A stretch of 64,000 nucleotides of DNA from assembly GCA_004835665.1 (NCBI GenBank), contig RBKR01000025.1:682001-746000 (forward strand). The letters are read 5' to 3'. Under the pieces are notes generated by a model. That model was not told the DNA's origin and did no database searches. It saw only the letters and a program-made list of their open reading frames with translations. A program made the position numbers and the translations under genes. Shown here piece after piece: positions 32,753 through 43,339 of the stretch. Numbering within the stretch: the first letter of the stretch is position 1; each line of letters opens with the position of its first letter. This DNA comes from Phoma sp. XZ068. Its lineage: Eukaryota; Ascomycota; Dothideomycetes; Pleosporales; Didymellaceae.

Positions 32753-35100
32753 CTAATGATCAAAGCACTGACAATCGCTAATATCACCCCCAATCCGCCA
32801 CCCACTTACCAACGAAGGACACTTCCAGGCTACGTCGGAATCGGAACATTGGAACAATAGGTTCCATAGCCTCTCCATTGTGTACCCAAAGTCCGGCGCA
32901 CTCATCGAGTCTGGTCGTCCTTGCAGGTATGGAGATTGATGTGCCCAGCTCTTCTCATCAACAAAGGCCTTCCATAAGTCGTTGTACACGTCTTTGGCCA
33001 CTCCGCGTATTCGTGCGGCAGAGACAATGAATTGGCCCTTATAGCTGAGGAGGACATTCTTACAGCTTGTTGAGTTGTCTATTCGATCGTGAATCTGCGG
33101 GAAAAAGTGTGTATTGTCTTGCCAGAACAGTCTATCGCCGCAGTCTGCACAGTTGCAAACAGCGCCTGACCAGCCTAGACTGAGGTATCCAGTCTGCTCA
33201 CGGCTGTAGTAATTCTTGAGATGAGGGTAGAACTCTCGTGGGTTGTGAACATCCGCCTGCAGGAAGACAGTTTGTCTTGCAAGAGTATCCCACCGGCGGA
33301 GAATGTGGTTGAGGTATGTTTCGCCCTCGCGTCCAATATTTGGAAGAGGGATGATGCTATCGGCACCTGTTTGCTTCCTGATAGTCTCAATATCTGCCTT
33401 GTCGTTCTTGATGTAGATCGTGGAGCGTGCATCGGAGAGAGCCGGTATACTCTTCACTCTATGAAGAAGCTCGGTAACTTCATTCACTGGCTCTTTGTAC
33501 ATACTCAATACAATCTCGACGGGGGAAGTTGCTCCGTAGTCTCTATCTAAAACAGCTAACTTGTGAGACACTGAACGCTCGGTGAAGTTTAAGCCTAGAT
33601 ATGCTGTCCAGAGCAAGGCAACACTGATACTAAGCGAGTATCTGCTCAATGTCTTGTTGGCTTGCAGAAATCTTAACAAAGATGCTCGCAAGCTATGATC
33701 ATCCAGCTTCGTGGCGGAACTCAAAGTGTTCCTACCGTCCGTGGATGGCTCCTCGACGCCACTCACAAGATTGTATGATCTGGACGCAAGGCGGAACCTC
33801 TGCAATAAAGCATTGGGGACGCTGATGTGAGTTCTACTGCCGATACAGATCACTGCCAGGAGGAAGCAGCAGAATTGGTACATGTTCATGTACGAGCGGC
33901 GTAACGATAGTGTTGAGTAGCAGCCCACAACACCCGTAAAAGCTGCATAAATTAGGGCATCGTAGATTTGACGTCCATAAGCACTGTCAGTATTGAAGAC
34001 AGTGTCAGAGGCTTTGTCGTCAATAGGGAGCAATAGCGACTTCCCTAGTGTCAACGCGAAGGCAGAGGACAAGGCGTGAATAGCGAATAACGGAACGCTC
34101 CCAAGATCGAGCGCAAAAGATTGATACCCAGGCCGAGATACCAATACCCAGGCTACGCCTACTAGCGCTGCTATCGTAACTGACCGACCGTTAGAAGTCA
34201 TTTTGACGATATTCACTTCTGGATAATTTTTAACAGCAATCTGCCGTAGAGCTCGGGCAGTTCCAGCCATCAGCATCGCTGGGATCGATGATACTAGGCC
34301 CGGTACGCTGAGTCGGTATTCGGTGAATAGAAGCCCGACGCCAGCTACCAACAACAGGCTTGTACGAATGAGTTCACCGGACGTGAGCGGTATAATGCGA
34401 GCGACGAGGAGGAATACGCTTTCGGCAAAGAAGGCTATCATCTAATATATGTCAATCTCATTGCGTTGCGCCATGTTTGTGCTCGACAGAGGAGCCTTGC
34501 CTTCATCATGATTAAAGTTGGTAGATTCTGAACATGCAAGATCGCTTGCAGAGCGCATATGGTTGACAAAGATGTGAGACACATGGACGTCAGGCATAGA
34601 GCTGTTGCCCAAGTTGCGGAGCCCCGAGACTCTGGCCTTTCGCGAAACGTCTCTTGGTTTTCTTGCCATGTCCAGTACGGTTGTAATGCAATGATTGCAG
34701 TGATGCCAAGGTGACCGAAGTATAGTTGCAGCGGGTGGTGTACGTTCTGTTCCACCAGCAAATGCCTTGCGCTAAGCACTGAAATGCTCGCACAGACGAG
34801 CCAGACAAGGCGTCTATATGCGACAAAGGCGGGCGAGGAAGTCGGGGACGTCGAGGAAGTCGAGGTCGCGGTAAGATGCTGGAAGGTGGGAGAAGACTCT
34901 GTAGACATTGCAGTGTAGTCGTGAAACCGTAGTCGAACGGGCGAGAGACTGTGGGAAGAGACGCGGCGGTGGTGCAAGGTGGGGGAGTTCTCATGCACGT
35001 AATCTTCTGACGACTTGGCAGGTTGCGACTTGGCAGGTGGCCTGGTACGAGTCGAGGAGCTTGGCAGAGCGCCATCGCGATCAAATGGGGCAGGCCACAT
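32753..35100 (-). CDS. Multi-pass membrane protein: transporter-like half fused to DUF3431
   Basis: One gene of two exons, 35100-34501 and 34441-32753, gives 762 aa if a 59-nt intron with a GC donor (AAG|GCAAGG) and TATTAG acceptor is removed; phase and membrane topology both continue across the join. Residues 1-90 are Ser/Pro-rich and cytosolic-looking. Residues about 90-440 hold roughly ten hydrophobic helices that resemble the triose-phosphate / nucleotide-sugar transporter (EamA-like) fold. The C-terminal part, from VEIVLSMYKEP on, is a DUF3431 domain with PNIGREGETYLNHI, TVFLQADVHNP and SYKGQFIVSAARIRG. DUF3431 is fungal and of unknown activity, perhaps glycosyltransferase-related. A role in sugar-nucleotide or cell-wall metabolism is inference only. 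Confidence 0.75.
34442..34500 (-). other. Probable GC-AG intron
   Basis: On the minus strand, AAG|GCAAGG...CATATATTAG|ATG joins two long frames in phase 0 inside a hydrophobic helix. No GT donor nearby gives an open join. GC-AG introns are a small known class with the donor pattern AG|GCAAG. Confidence 0.7.
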
Positions 35101-36497
35101 GGCTGCTGAAGGCGAGTCGCGATGTGTCGAGAGAGATGCGAGCAGGCAATCAACATCAAAAGTTACTGGGAATCGCGCGTGACCTCTGATTGGCCTTCCA
35201 GGATAACATAATACTGTTAGCGCGGCCCCTGATTCCCAAGAACCACGAAAGAACTACTCTAGGTACCATCTCCAGCTAAAACCGGCCGTTCTGAAATAAA
35301 AGAGACTTTTTAAGCTTCACCATCCTGTGAACTGAACTTTACTTCTTCTTGTTCAATTTCGCCCACATGCCTTAAGAAACTCTTCGCCGTCCCAACTCGC
35401 GCTCTGCCACCGTCAAAGCCTTTACTCAACCCTCGTTTCGACTGACTGTAGCGCCCTCAATGCTTACCAAACCTACCGCAAAACTTGCGCGGATGTTGCA
35501 CATTCCCAATGCGCCGCCTGCTTGCAAGTGTGGCCTCGTTTGATTCTCAGTAGGACCAGTCAAGCTCTGGCTGCAGGGAGAAGACTTACCGTTACTGCAT
35601 TGGTTCTGTTCCTCGACCTTTCCTTTGTGATTGTCATCGTTACGTTGCCGCGGAAAGGAAGCGCAGTACCGTCACCGCATAGCCTCTGGGGCGTTATAAG
35701 ACACTAGACCGCTTCAGGACCCCCTCCAGCATGAAGAACGCGTACAATTGTCTCACCAGAACCTTCCGGTCAATTGCTTATGATCTAGGAGACACTCTTC
35801 GCCGCGCCAACCAAAGCTTACACGAACTGTTCAGTAACTGCGACAATTCCTCAGGTGTCGCCACTGCGCCTTCGCTCTTACCGTTGCACGGCGCTACGAT
35901 CAACTTACACTGCTTTCGCACTCGGTTTAATAAGAACGAGGACCTCGAACCAAAATCACTCAACCTGGCCATGTGCAACGTTCAATACAATAGTCCAACC
36001 CGCGGATAGGGTGGTGAATGTCGCAGTCTGCATGCATCGACTTACTAGTCTCCGCAGACGGCCCCTTCTTCCAGCCTTTGCAACATTACGTTTGCTGCCC
36101 CAATGTCAAGTGAAACCTTCCAGCCGACTTACCTTTGTTGCGTTGAGACATGACGAGTTGTGTAACGTTTAGCGCGTGTTTGGCGAACTCCGGTCCTTGA
36201 CCGGTCAGGTAGGTCAAGGGAGTTCAAGAAATCATCCAGCCTGGTAGGAATACAAGGCACCCAAGAGAGCATCCAACGTAGTTAATCTTATCTGCATTCC
36301 TCTGAGAGGATTGCTTGGCGCTGTTGGAAGTTTTTACACTAGTTAGGTGCGCAAAACAGATAGCAAGGGCATGCATGGAAAATGTTTGTAATTGTCTGTC
36401 TTGGTAGTCTACCTAACACCTGTCTTCTAGCCTTTAAATTGCTTTGCGGCTAGCTCCACGCTTCTCCAGACACAATTGATGTAAAGCTACTGCTGCT
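35101..36497. other. Gene-free region
   Basis: About 1.4 kb upstream of the DUF3431 gene and downstream of the secreted-protein gene. Only short unsupported frames are present. An imperfect palindrome lies at about 36185-36226 (arms GAACTCC...TTGACC and GGTCAAGGGAGTTC). Confidence 0.4.
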
Positions 36498-36930
36498 TTA
36501 ACAGCGGCCGTTGTTAGGGTCAGCACTACGTTATTGGTTAGCCATGTTGCTTCAAGAGTCCAGTCTAGCAAGACTATGGGCATGAGGCTTACCGGAAGTT
36601 CCATCCAGCAGTGGTGGAATCACCGCCATTTTGGCAGCCGTTGATCTCGTTGCTGAGACGCAGGACACAATCGCCGTGGTTGAGCCACAAAGAGTTGCCG
36701 GCTGTGTTTGTGACCCAGAACTCAAACTTCTTGTTGGCAGATCCAGCATTTCGGCATTGGTATTTGACCTGTCCGCCTCCGAAACTTCCAGATGCGCCGT
36801 TGCAGACATCGCCCAAGACGTTGTTTGCCTGAACCTGATCAGGGGCCCAGGTCTCGCCTCCGCTGTAGCAGCCGGCTTGGGCGGTAGCAATGACCGAGGC
36901 AAGGACAGCAAAGAACGTAGAGGGCTGCAT
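36498..36930 (-). CDS. Small cysteine-rich secreted protein (effector-like)
   Basis: Predicted secreted protein of 121 aa. The start at 36930 gives a clear signal peptide, MQPSTFFAVLASVIATAQAG; the in-frame ATG further upstream would bury it. My model is exon 1 36930-36593, a 67-nt intron (GTAAGC, branch GGCTAAC, acceptor CGTAG) and a 28-nt exon 2, 36525-36498, which adds ADPNNGRC. Without the intron the chain would stop after WNFR. The mature part has six cysteines (CYSGG, VCNG, QCRN, DCVL, GCQN, final C), enough for three disulfides, and is rich in Gly, Asn and Ser. A TATATAA sits at 37031-37037. Such proteins are common among secreted fungal virulence or antimicrobial factors, but I do not recognise a named family. 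Confidence 0.78.
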
Positions 36931-37030
36931 TTCGAAGTAGAGTTGAGAAGAATCTGGGAGGGAAATGTGATAACAAACGAGGTGCGATGATAGCAAGCGT
37001 GGTGTCAGTTCTAGCAGACTTCTTGACCTG

Positions 37031-37037
37031 TTATATA
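37031..37037 (-). promoter_or_regulatory. TATA box of the small secreted-protein gene
   Basis: Minus-strand TATATAA lies about 100 bases before the start at 36930, a common distance for strongly regulated fungal genes. Confidence 0.5.
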
Positions 37038-37261
37038 TTGCAAAGACCCCTGACGCCTAGACTTTAGAGTGTTGATCATTTCCACGTAGCAGAGTATACA
37101 GTAAGCTCTTATCCGACTTCTGGTCCTATCATGCTGCCTACACTCAACCGCCACTTGCTGTGTCCATCAAGGTGTGGGGCAAAGTAGCACCACCAAGCCG
37201 CTTTCCGACTCTAGACGGTTAGGGGAATGGTCTGTTGGATGCCTAACTTGACTTCTCTACC

Positions 37262-37282
37262 TAGGTAGGTAGGTAGGTAGGT
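37262..37282 (+). repeat. TAGG tetranucleotide microsatellite
   Basis: Five tandem TAGG units plus one base, close to the left side of an inverted-repeat element. Probably slippage-derived. Confidence 0.85.
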
Positions 37283-37312
37283 CTTGGAAGTCTTCAGCGC
37301 AAGGAAGTCATG

Positions 37313-37469
37313 CCGTACCACGCCAGGGGGGTTTTGTGAAATTGGGATGTCAGCATTTCAGGGTTCAAATGCTGTCTGGGTTATTTCAGACTATGTCAGC
37401 AGTATGTCACCACTATTTCAACGTTGATGCTGTCACCCAATTTCACAAAACCCCTCTGGCGCGGTACGG
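37313..37469. mobile_element. MITE-like element with 34-bp terminal inverted repeats
   Basis: The left arm (37313-37346) and the reverse complement of the right arm (37436-37469) agree at 32 of 34 bases; both begin CCGTACC and end GAAATTGGG. Weaker similarity continues inwards (TGTCAGCAT against TGACAGCAT). The 157-bp unit has no coding capacity. This is the form of a miniature inverted-repeat transposable element. No certain target-site duplication is seen. Confidence 0.65.
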
Positions 37470-38261
37470 TGTCAAGGATGCATCCTTTGGATCCTTTTGT
37501 TCGTATTACATCGGCAATGTCACCGTTGCTATCTTCAGTATAACTAGCGTAGCTACTAGTCAGCCTCGTGCGGGAGGCTGTCCCGTCCCGCATCACCTAG
37601 CTACATTCTGAAGACCTCGAGCCTTGGCACTAGGCCTCGTGCAACCGCTGCTGCAGCCACAGTTGTCTTTCCACCGTTTGACTTACAGACTTATTTTCAC
37701 CCGTATTCATTTCCGTGGGAGGAGTCTTTTAGTCTCCCGTTAGCTTGGGTTTTGGGTAGGTATGCATTACTAACGGTATGTTCAAATATAAGAACATCTT
37801 CGTCTCTAGCGTCAATGAACCAATTATAACGGGCGGAATTAGAGATCTAGGGCTACTTTAATGTGTCTTCTAAGCGGCTCAAACGCATTTTAACGCTTTA
37901 TACTATGCTTAGAGGGCTATATTGCTCTGACGTGTGGGTATTTGCTGCCGCGGTCAGCTGTTTCTTTTTTTTGTACATGCATTTGCTAAGAGCATTCCAA
38001 GCACATATTTGGCAAGCTTACTTTGGCGAGGCAAATTTTATGATGCCTTTTTCTTGGACATGCTGCAAGAATGCGGCGAGGCTGCAGATATGCGGCCCGG
38101 GCATTGGTCTGTTTTGAGCCGCTTGGGATTAGGAAGCACTATCCGCCGCCCCACATCCCCACACCGCGGCCCGGGGAGTTCGGAGATGTGAGATCTGTAC
38201 CTTTGCTTCGAAGCGCGCAAACTTGACCAATGGCAGTGCACAGTCAGCGCCCCCAACTTGG
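37470..38261. other. Gene-free region between two inverted-repeat elements
   Basis: About 800 bases with no supported gene. The short open frames show no domain pattern. Confidence 0.35.
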
Positions 38262-38390
38262 CTGTCCCTTAACTGGCCGGAAACTACCTTCAGCACTATG
38301 GACAAATCATCAGCCACCAGGGTTCTTGGCCGCGAAACACCGATTTGTCCATAGAGCCGAAGGCATTTTCCGGTCACTTGAGGAATATGG
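38262..38390. mobile_element. Second MITE-like inverted-repeat element
   Basis: The core inverted repeat CTATGGACAAATC (38296-38308) is matched exactly by GATTTGTCCATAG (38342-38354). Going outward the arms stay similar for about 20 more bases (GGCCGGAAACTACCTTCAG against GACCGGAAAATGCCTTCGG) and weakly beyond. The loop is 33 bases. It is unrelated in sequence to the element at 37313. It could be a folded-back MITE or a foldback remnant. Confidence 0.5.
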
Positions 38391-40183
38391 TCCATCGCAT
38401 TCGGTCTCGCGCCATGATAGTTCAGACGGTGTTAGTTGCCAGAAGAGGGCATTGTACCGGGGCGAGTGTTCCGATGTATGTAAGTAAGAGGCACAGCTAG
38501 CGCTTACATGTGTCTTTGACTCTGTGCTCAGTGGTTAAACTATCTGGTAACATTAAATGCTCGGAAAAAACTGTAACACCCCTCATGATACAAAGTTTTC
38601 GTGCAATAACAAGCATGCCTGATTCAGGATCAGTACAATCAGTCGAAGTTCTCACTGTAACAGCTTGGGCATACAAAGTTGAATCTTCCAATTGTCATAT
38701 TCATATGTTCCTTAGTATTAAGGTTGTAGGTTATGCGAACTTATCGCCAGTATGATCGGGGCGCGGTAGTGATCTGGGTCAATTCTTATGCTAAACAAGA
38801 CAACACTGTAGGACAGCGATTTCATTACTCCATAGAAACGGCCTGAGCATCTGGTCACAACTTTGTGCCTTTCTGCATAATTACTTGTTTGCAAACGTAC
38901 TTCCGCCTTCTGTCCGTCCGCGCTTATCTTGCTTCTAGTACACGCTTGCTTAATAAAGTAGTAGTACTAGCAATCGATGCCCTACTGCTGCTGTACAACA
39001 TTACGAGTTCTGGACACTACAGAATTACCTTACACTGTCAGACATTCGACTTACTGTTACACTTCTGATTTATTAAAAAGGAGCCACTTGAACTTCAAAA
39101 TAGGAAGTCAGCAATAATGGTGTCCATTTAAGAGACATAATGAGGTACTTAAATTGTGTGGCGAAGGATAAGACACTATCCAAAGGCGAAAGCCTTTCGG
39201 CACACTATTCATCATCTTGCTATTCAAAATAAGCTATTCTGCGACGAGAATGACAACCGGTACTCTCAAGGTTAGGAAGAAGCACATTTAGAGTAGCAAG
39301 GACTCAGATCTCATGAAGCACACTCTCGTGTCGATGCGAAATGGCCTTTTCCGTGTCGGTTAAAGAAGCTTGGCATCGCGTTCGCATCCGGAGGAAATAG
39401 CGCCTCTAGGCAGGCTCAAAAAAGTGGAGATAAGAAATCAAGATTGCTAACACGCTGAACAACAATAGGTTAGACTGAATGGTGGGGAAAAATAACATGG
39501 CCAGCAGTCAGGAAGTCAGAGAGGATGATGTGATGGCCGCGTGAGGTCATTGCAGTGTTGGTGGCCCGATCAACGTGAGGAAACAAGATCAATGGTTAGA
39601 TTCCTCGTCTCATGGCACACATCGCTTTTATCATGAGAACCCCTCATCTAAAACTCTACGGTAGTAGAATGTGGGCTAATGTTAGCATCATTTCCGAGCA
39701 TGAAAATGAGCGGCTCAGTAATGATGATTTGTAGTGATTGGTCTTTCCACACCAGACATGGTTTGTAACTCAGTCTGGGCGTCGGTGAAATCATGAATGA
39801 CATAATCCAGGAATACGATGAGCTCGAAGTATGGCCATTCACAGTCTTCTCGTACCAGAAAAATCCATCAGAAGCACAATCTGTTGGTCTCACACTGTAC
39901 CGTTCTTTTAAAAGTAGGCTAACTCCTGCGCCTTGTCTCGAGCGGACAGAAAGTCCCATCATGAGCGCTAAAACGGTCGTTACTGCATAGCTTGTTCAGA
40001 CCGAAAGTTCACCTGCTCATTTATGGACATATTACTTGGGGGTTTAAGATGATGTAGGCAGTACATATAAGTTACTGGTAGAACTATCCTCCTGCGAATC
40101 AGGTGTCTAGCCCGTTCTGCACGGTTAAGGATTAGCTACTATAGTTTTCTGCGATCCGAGCAAGGACGAACCTACCATTAATT
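38391..40183. other. Gene-free region
   Basis: About 1.8 kb, somewhat AT-rich, between the inverted-repeat element and the next gene. Open frames are short, overlap on both strands and show no domain pattern. Confidence 0.4.
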
Positions 40184-40839
40184 TCAAAATCCCACAGAGA
40201 TTTCGCCTTCTTCGCGATAAATCTCAGCCCAACCTCTGCCCTCGCCCTGCATCATAATAGTATCTCCTGCTCTTGGCATAAGATATGATGTGCCTACCAT
40301 CACCCAGCCTTCCTCCTCAAACCTTGAGACAAGAATTGCAAATGTAAAACCTTCACTGTCAAACAAGTCAACTGGGCTATCGTTCTCTAGAGACTTGTCT
40401 TCCATGAAGCTATTGTGACAGTCAAGACAAGCCTCGTTAACATAGATGCAAGCCCGATAACGGTAGCTGTTTGGGTCAAATTCTTCTTCCCCAGATTCGA
40501 GCCACTGCTGGAATCGTCTACCATGTCTGATCAGTTATAGGATATGTGGCTGTTTCGATACGCTTACTCGCGGATAACTTCCGGATCTTCGTCCTGGAAG
40601 TCAGGTGAAGACTACAAGTGTGGTCAGCGCACTGATTCTGTGTCCATCGTTTCGAGAGACCGTACTATAACTTTCCAGTCAATCCTATCGTAGAGTTGGC
40701 CCTCGCCTTCTGAATCCAGTCCTATGCGCGTTTGATGCTTCAAGTAAGCCATGAACTGCTCCCAACGAGCATCATCGCTGTAGTCACCACGGTAGATAAT
40801 GAAACCATATGGCTTTGCAGAGGTTGGCTTGTCAGCCAT
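40184..40839 (-). CDS. Hypothetical protein of 183 aa in three exons
   Basis: Unknown function. Exons 40839-40666, 40611-40568 and 40517-40184 join through introns of 54 and 50 nt (GTACGG...TTGTAG and GTAAGC...GGTAG) with phase kept. The N-terminal part reads YGFIIYRGDYSDDARWEQF, followed by a region with RIDWKVI, and the middle part has AVCLD-type cysteines (RACIYVNEACLDCHNS). The chain is acidic, soluble and without a signal peptide. The three-exon agreement argues for a real gene. I recall similar short fungal hypothetical proteins, often in multi-copy families, but cannot name a domain. Confidence 0.7.
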
Positions 40840-41601
40840 GATATAGCTCTTCGTGTATCAACTCGGGGTTGATAGGTAATACTTGATATACAAAACGAAT
40901 GTTGTGGCACGACCTTGGCAGTCGGACACGGCCAAAGCTGCGCCGCCCCCACTTTGCCTGTCTCCACCTGTAAGCCTGCGCTGGTCCTTTGGTGTTATTG
41001 GGGCTAAGCTTGCTCTTGAAGAGGAGGATAAGAAGCTTCAAGCAGTCAAGGCATAGGTTGACGGGCTGCCAGTAGCTTAGACAAGGGCAAAGAGAAAGGC
41101 GCCGGGATTCTTTCAACAGGCGACCACGAAGTCTAAGACAGCAAGGACTTACTTCGATACCCATGTCGGCGCTAGGCATGCTGAGCGAGAGGCTATTGGC
41201 TTTGATGAGAAAACGCGTCCCCGAGGCTATCAAGCCGTGCACCAAGAGCGTGGCTCAAATCAACAGGTTTTTGACCGTGGTTAAGACGATGAACACTGAT
41301 GTGAAGAAGAGACGCTGGTACTTGGCGGTATTTCGGTCAGGGACAGGCCGGGTTCGATCTGTGAGAATCATGATGCAGAGCAACATGGCTCTCGATGGAT
41401 GGGTGGACGGTCCTACTGTTTAGTATGAAATATCAATAGTCGAGAAATTGACCGAGGATTGGTTCTACGTGTACTTCAGAGGCCGAATCGACACGCGCGA
41501 GGACATGAACGATCGCCTCCTGTTCAGAGCATCATGACTTGCAGTACGATGGAATGCGATTCGAAAACATTTGATGAAGACGTCTTTGGTACTACTAGCG
41601 C
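40840..41601. other. Intergenic spacer
   Basis: About 760 bases with overlapping unsupported frames on both strands. It should contain the promoter of the 183-aa gene. No repeat or RNA gene is recognised. Confidence 0.35.
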
Positions 41602-42408
41602 TCAGCAGAACCATCCACCATCGACGGGCAGCGCAACGCCAGTGATAAACGAGCTTGCATCCGAGATGAGGAACTCGACAGTCGCCGGGATCTCCTTTTG
41701 GTCTGCCGTCCTGCCCAGCGGCAGGAAGCTATAATCCACCTCCTTTCCTAGTATCTCATAACTGTTCCTTAGCATTGGTGTATCTACCGGGCCACTGAAA
41801 TTGAGCGTTAGTATCATAGAATCGCTCGCCACGTCGTAGACTTACGGGCAAAAGCAGTTGCACCTGATCTTCTTTGGACCCAATTCCTTGGCAGCAACTC
41901 TTGTCATACCAATGATTGCATGCTTGCTACTCGCATACGCCAGATTGTTAGCTGCGCCAATAAGACCCAGGATGCTTGAGGCATTAACTATCGCACCGCC
42001 CTCATTCATGTGCGGGATCTGCGCCCTCAGGCAATTCCTCAGCCCAATGACATTGACTCCATATATAAAGTCCCAGTCATCGTCATCCACACCTTCGATT
42101 GGCACGACGTTGCTCTGCTTCCCTATGACGCCCGCCAGGTTGGCACAGCCGTCAAGTTTGCCAAAGGCCTTTACGGTATGTGCAATCCAAGCCTCTACGT
42201 CGTTGCGCTTTGAGACGTCGACGGTCATGATCATGACTTTCGCGTCAGGAAACGACTTTGCAAGACCCGCGTGCACCTCTTCGAGGCGTTCGGCCTGGAC
42301 ATCCGCAAGGGAAAGTATGGCGCCTTTGCTTGCGAGCAGACGGGCAGTCTCGAAGCCCATGCCTGACGCTGCGCCGGTGATGACGATGACCTTGTCTTTG
42401 AGTGACAT
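41602..42408 (-). CDS. Short-chain dehydrogenase/reductase
   Basis: Classical SDR oxidoreductase of 251 aa, using NAD(P)(H) to interconvert alcohol and carbonyl groups; the substrate is unknown. Exons are 42408-41846 and 41794-41602, with a 51-nt intron (GTAAGT...TTTCAG, branch CTAAC). The cofactor motif TGAASGMG is at residues 11-18 and NLAG at 90-93. The catalytic Ser is near 144-145, and Tyr158 and Lys162 lie in YASSK. The C-terminal ITGVALPVDGGW is typical. Asp37 at the end of the second strand (LSLADV) suggests a preference for NAD(H). It opens the row of catabolic genes that follows, so a role in aromatic or ring-alcohol catabolism is possible but not shown. Confidence 0.93.
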
Positions 42409-43232
42409 CTTGATAGAGACTGCGGAGTGTAAGGGAGATGTAGGGACCATGAGCGAAACGTGGTGAGCTCCTCAAGTACCCAGGTACTTATCGGCACGCC
42501 ACGACGCTTAGCTAACTTGGGTGGCGTAATACCCGCCTAAGAACAGTATGGACATGGCTGCCGATAGCCAAGCAGAAGCAGTATCGCGAGAATCAATCAG
42601 AGGTGTTCATCGTCGAGCCGTGGAGCAAGGTGTCCAAAATAGACCCCACTTCGGAGCTAAACCCTTGTTTTGCAGTTTATGCTAGCCGCGGTAGCAAGGA
42701 CAATGGATCAAAATTCCTCTGGGCCTCTTGGAGGCCTTACAGTAATGTTCTGCAAGTATATAATGTGGGTTCGTCCGCTTTTCTGACGACGATCAATGGG
42801 GACGTCTCAAGGTCGTTTGAAGAGTCTGTCGCGGTATGAAGGCTACGAACTGCCCAACTCGACCATGTGCACCAGATCGGGACACCGGGCAATTATTGGA
42901 GGTCGGCGATATTCGGGTCCAACTGTATACTCTTTAATCTATACAGGTTGAAGTATATGAAAATAATGGACGGTGGTCGAGGAAATCGCTGTAGCGTCCT
43001 CAACCAACTTTGTTGCTGTGGAGGTCTGCCAGGACGGCGCTGCAACCAAAGTTTCAAATTCTTTCGGTTGCATGTTCCTAGGCGTCCAATTACTCACTGC
43101 CCCGCATTTTCCTTGCTTTCTCCGAGATTTCTCACCACCAGCACTCCCAAACGTCAATATATTTTAAATAATTCTCAATCTTTCCATCAATCAACAGTTA
43201 CCTCCGTTCAGGAGTGTTCCAATTGCCTAATT
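42409..43232. other. Intergenic spacer before tRNA-Cys
   Basis: About 820 bases with no supported gene. It includes the SDR promoter. Short open frames lack domain signals. Confidence 0.4.
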
Positions 43233-43320
43233 GGGTCGGTAACTCAGTGGTAGAGTGTAGGATTGCAGCCCATCAAAGCAGTTTATCCCGAAGTCACCGG
43301 TTCGACTCCGGTTCGGCCCT
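43233..43320 (+). tRNA. tRNA-Cys (anticodon GCA) with a 16-nt intron
   Basis: 88 nt fold as a cloverleaf: acceptor GGGTCGG/TCGGCCC, D stem ACTC/GAGT, T arm ACCGG-TTCGACT-CCGGT. The anticodon loop reads TTGCAG then A, with anticodon GCA. A 16-nt intron (43269-43284) interrupts it after position 37. The spliced length is 72 nt and the discriminator is T (U73), both typical of tRNA-Cys. The anticodon stem TAGGA/TCCCG has one A-C mismatch and one terminal U-G. A T8 terminator follows. Confidence 0.92.
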
Positions 43321-43331
43321 GACTTCAGTGC

Positions 43332-43339
43332 TTTTTTTT
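43332..43339 (+). terminator. RNA polymerase III terminator of tRNA-Cys
   Basis: Eight T in a row, 11 bases after the tRNA end. Confidence 0.8.

Noticed and set aside
34439..34503. Frameshift splitting the DUF3431 gene into two genes
   Set aside because: A GC-AG intron joins both parts in phase within a membrane helix, which is a simpler explanation than damage.
36185..36226. Imperfect palindrome considered as a transposon end
   Set aside because: Arms are short and broken by a 3-4 base offset, with no partner copy in the window.
41163..41423. Plus-strand basic frame (86 codons) and the overlapping minus-strand frame of 137 codons
   Set aside because: They overlap each other in opposite directions, and neither has a domain or a sensible exon neighbour.
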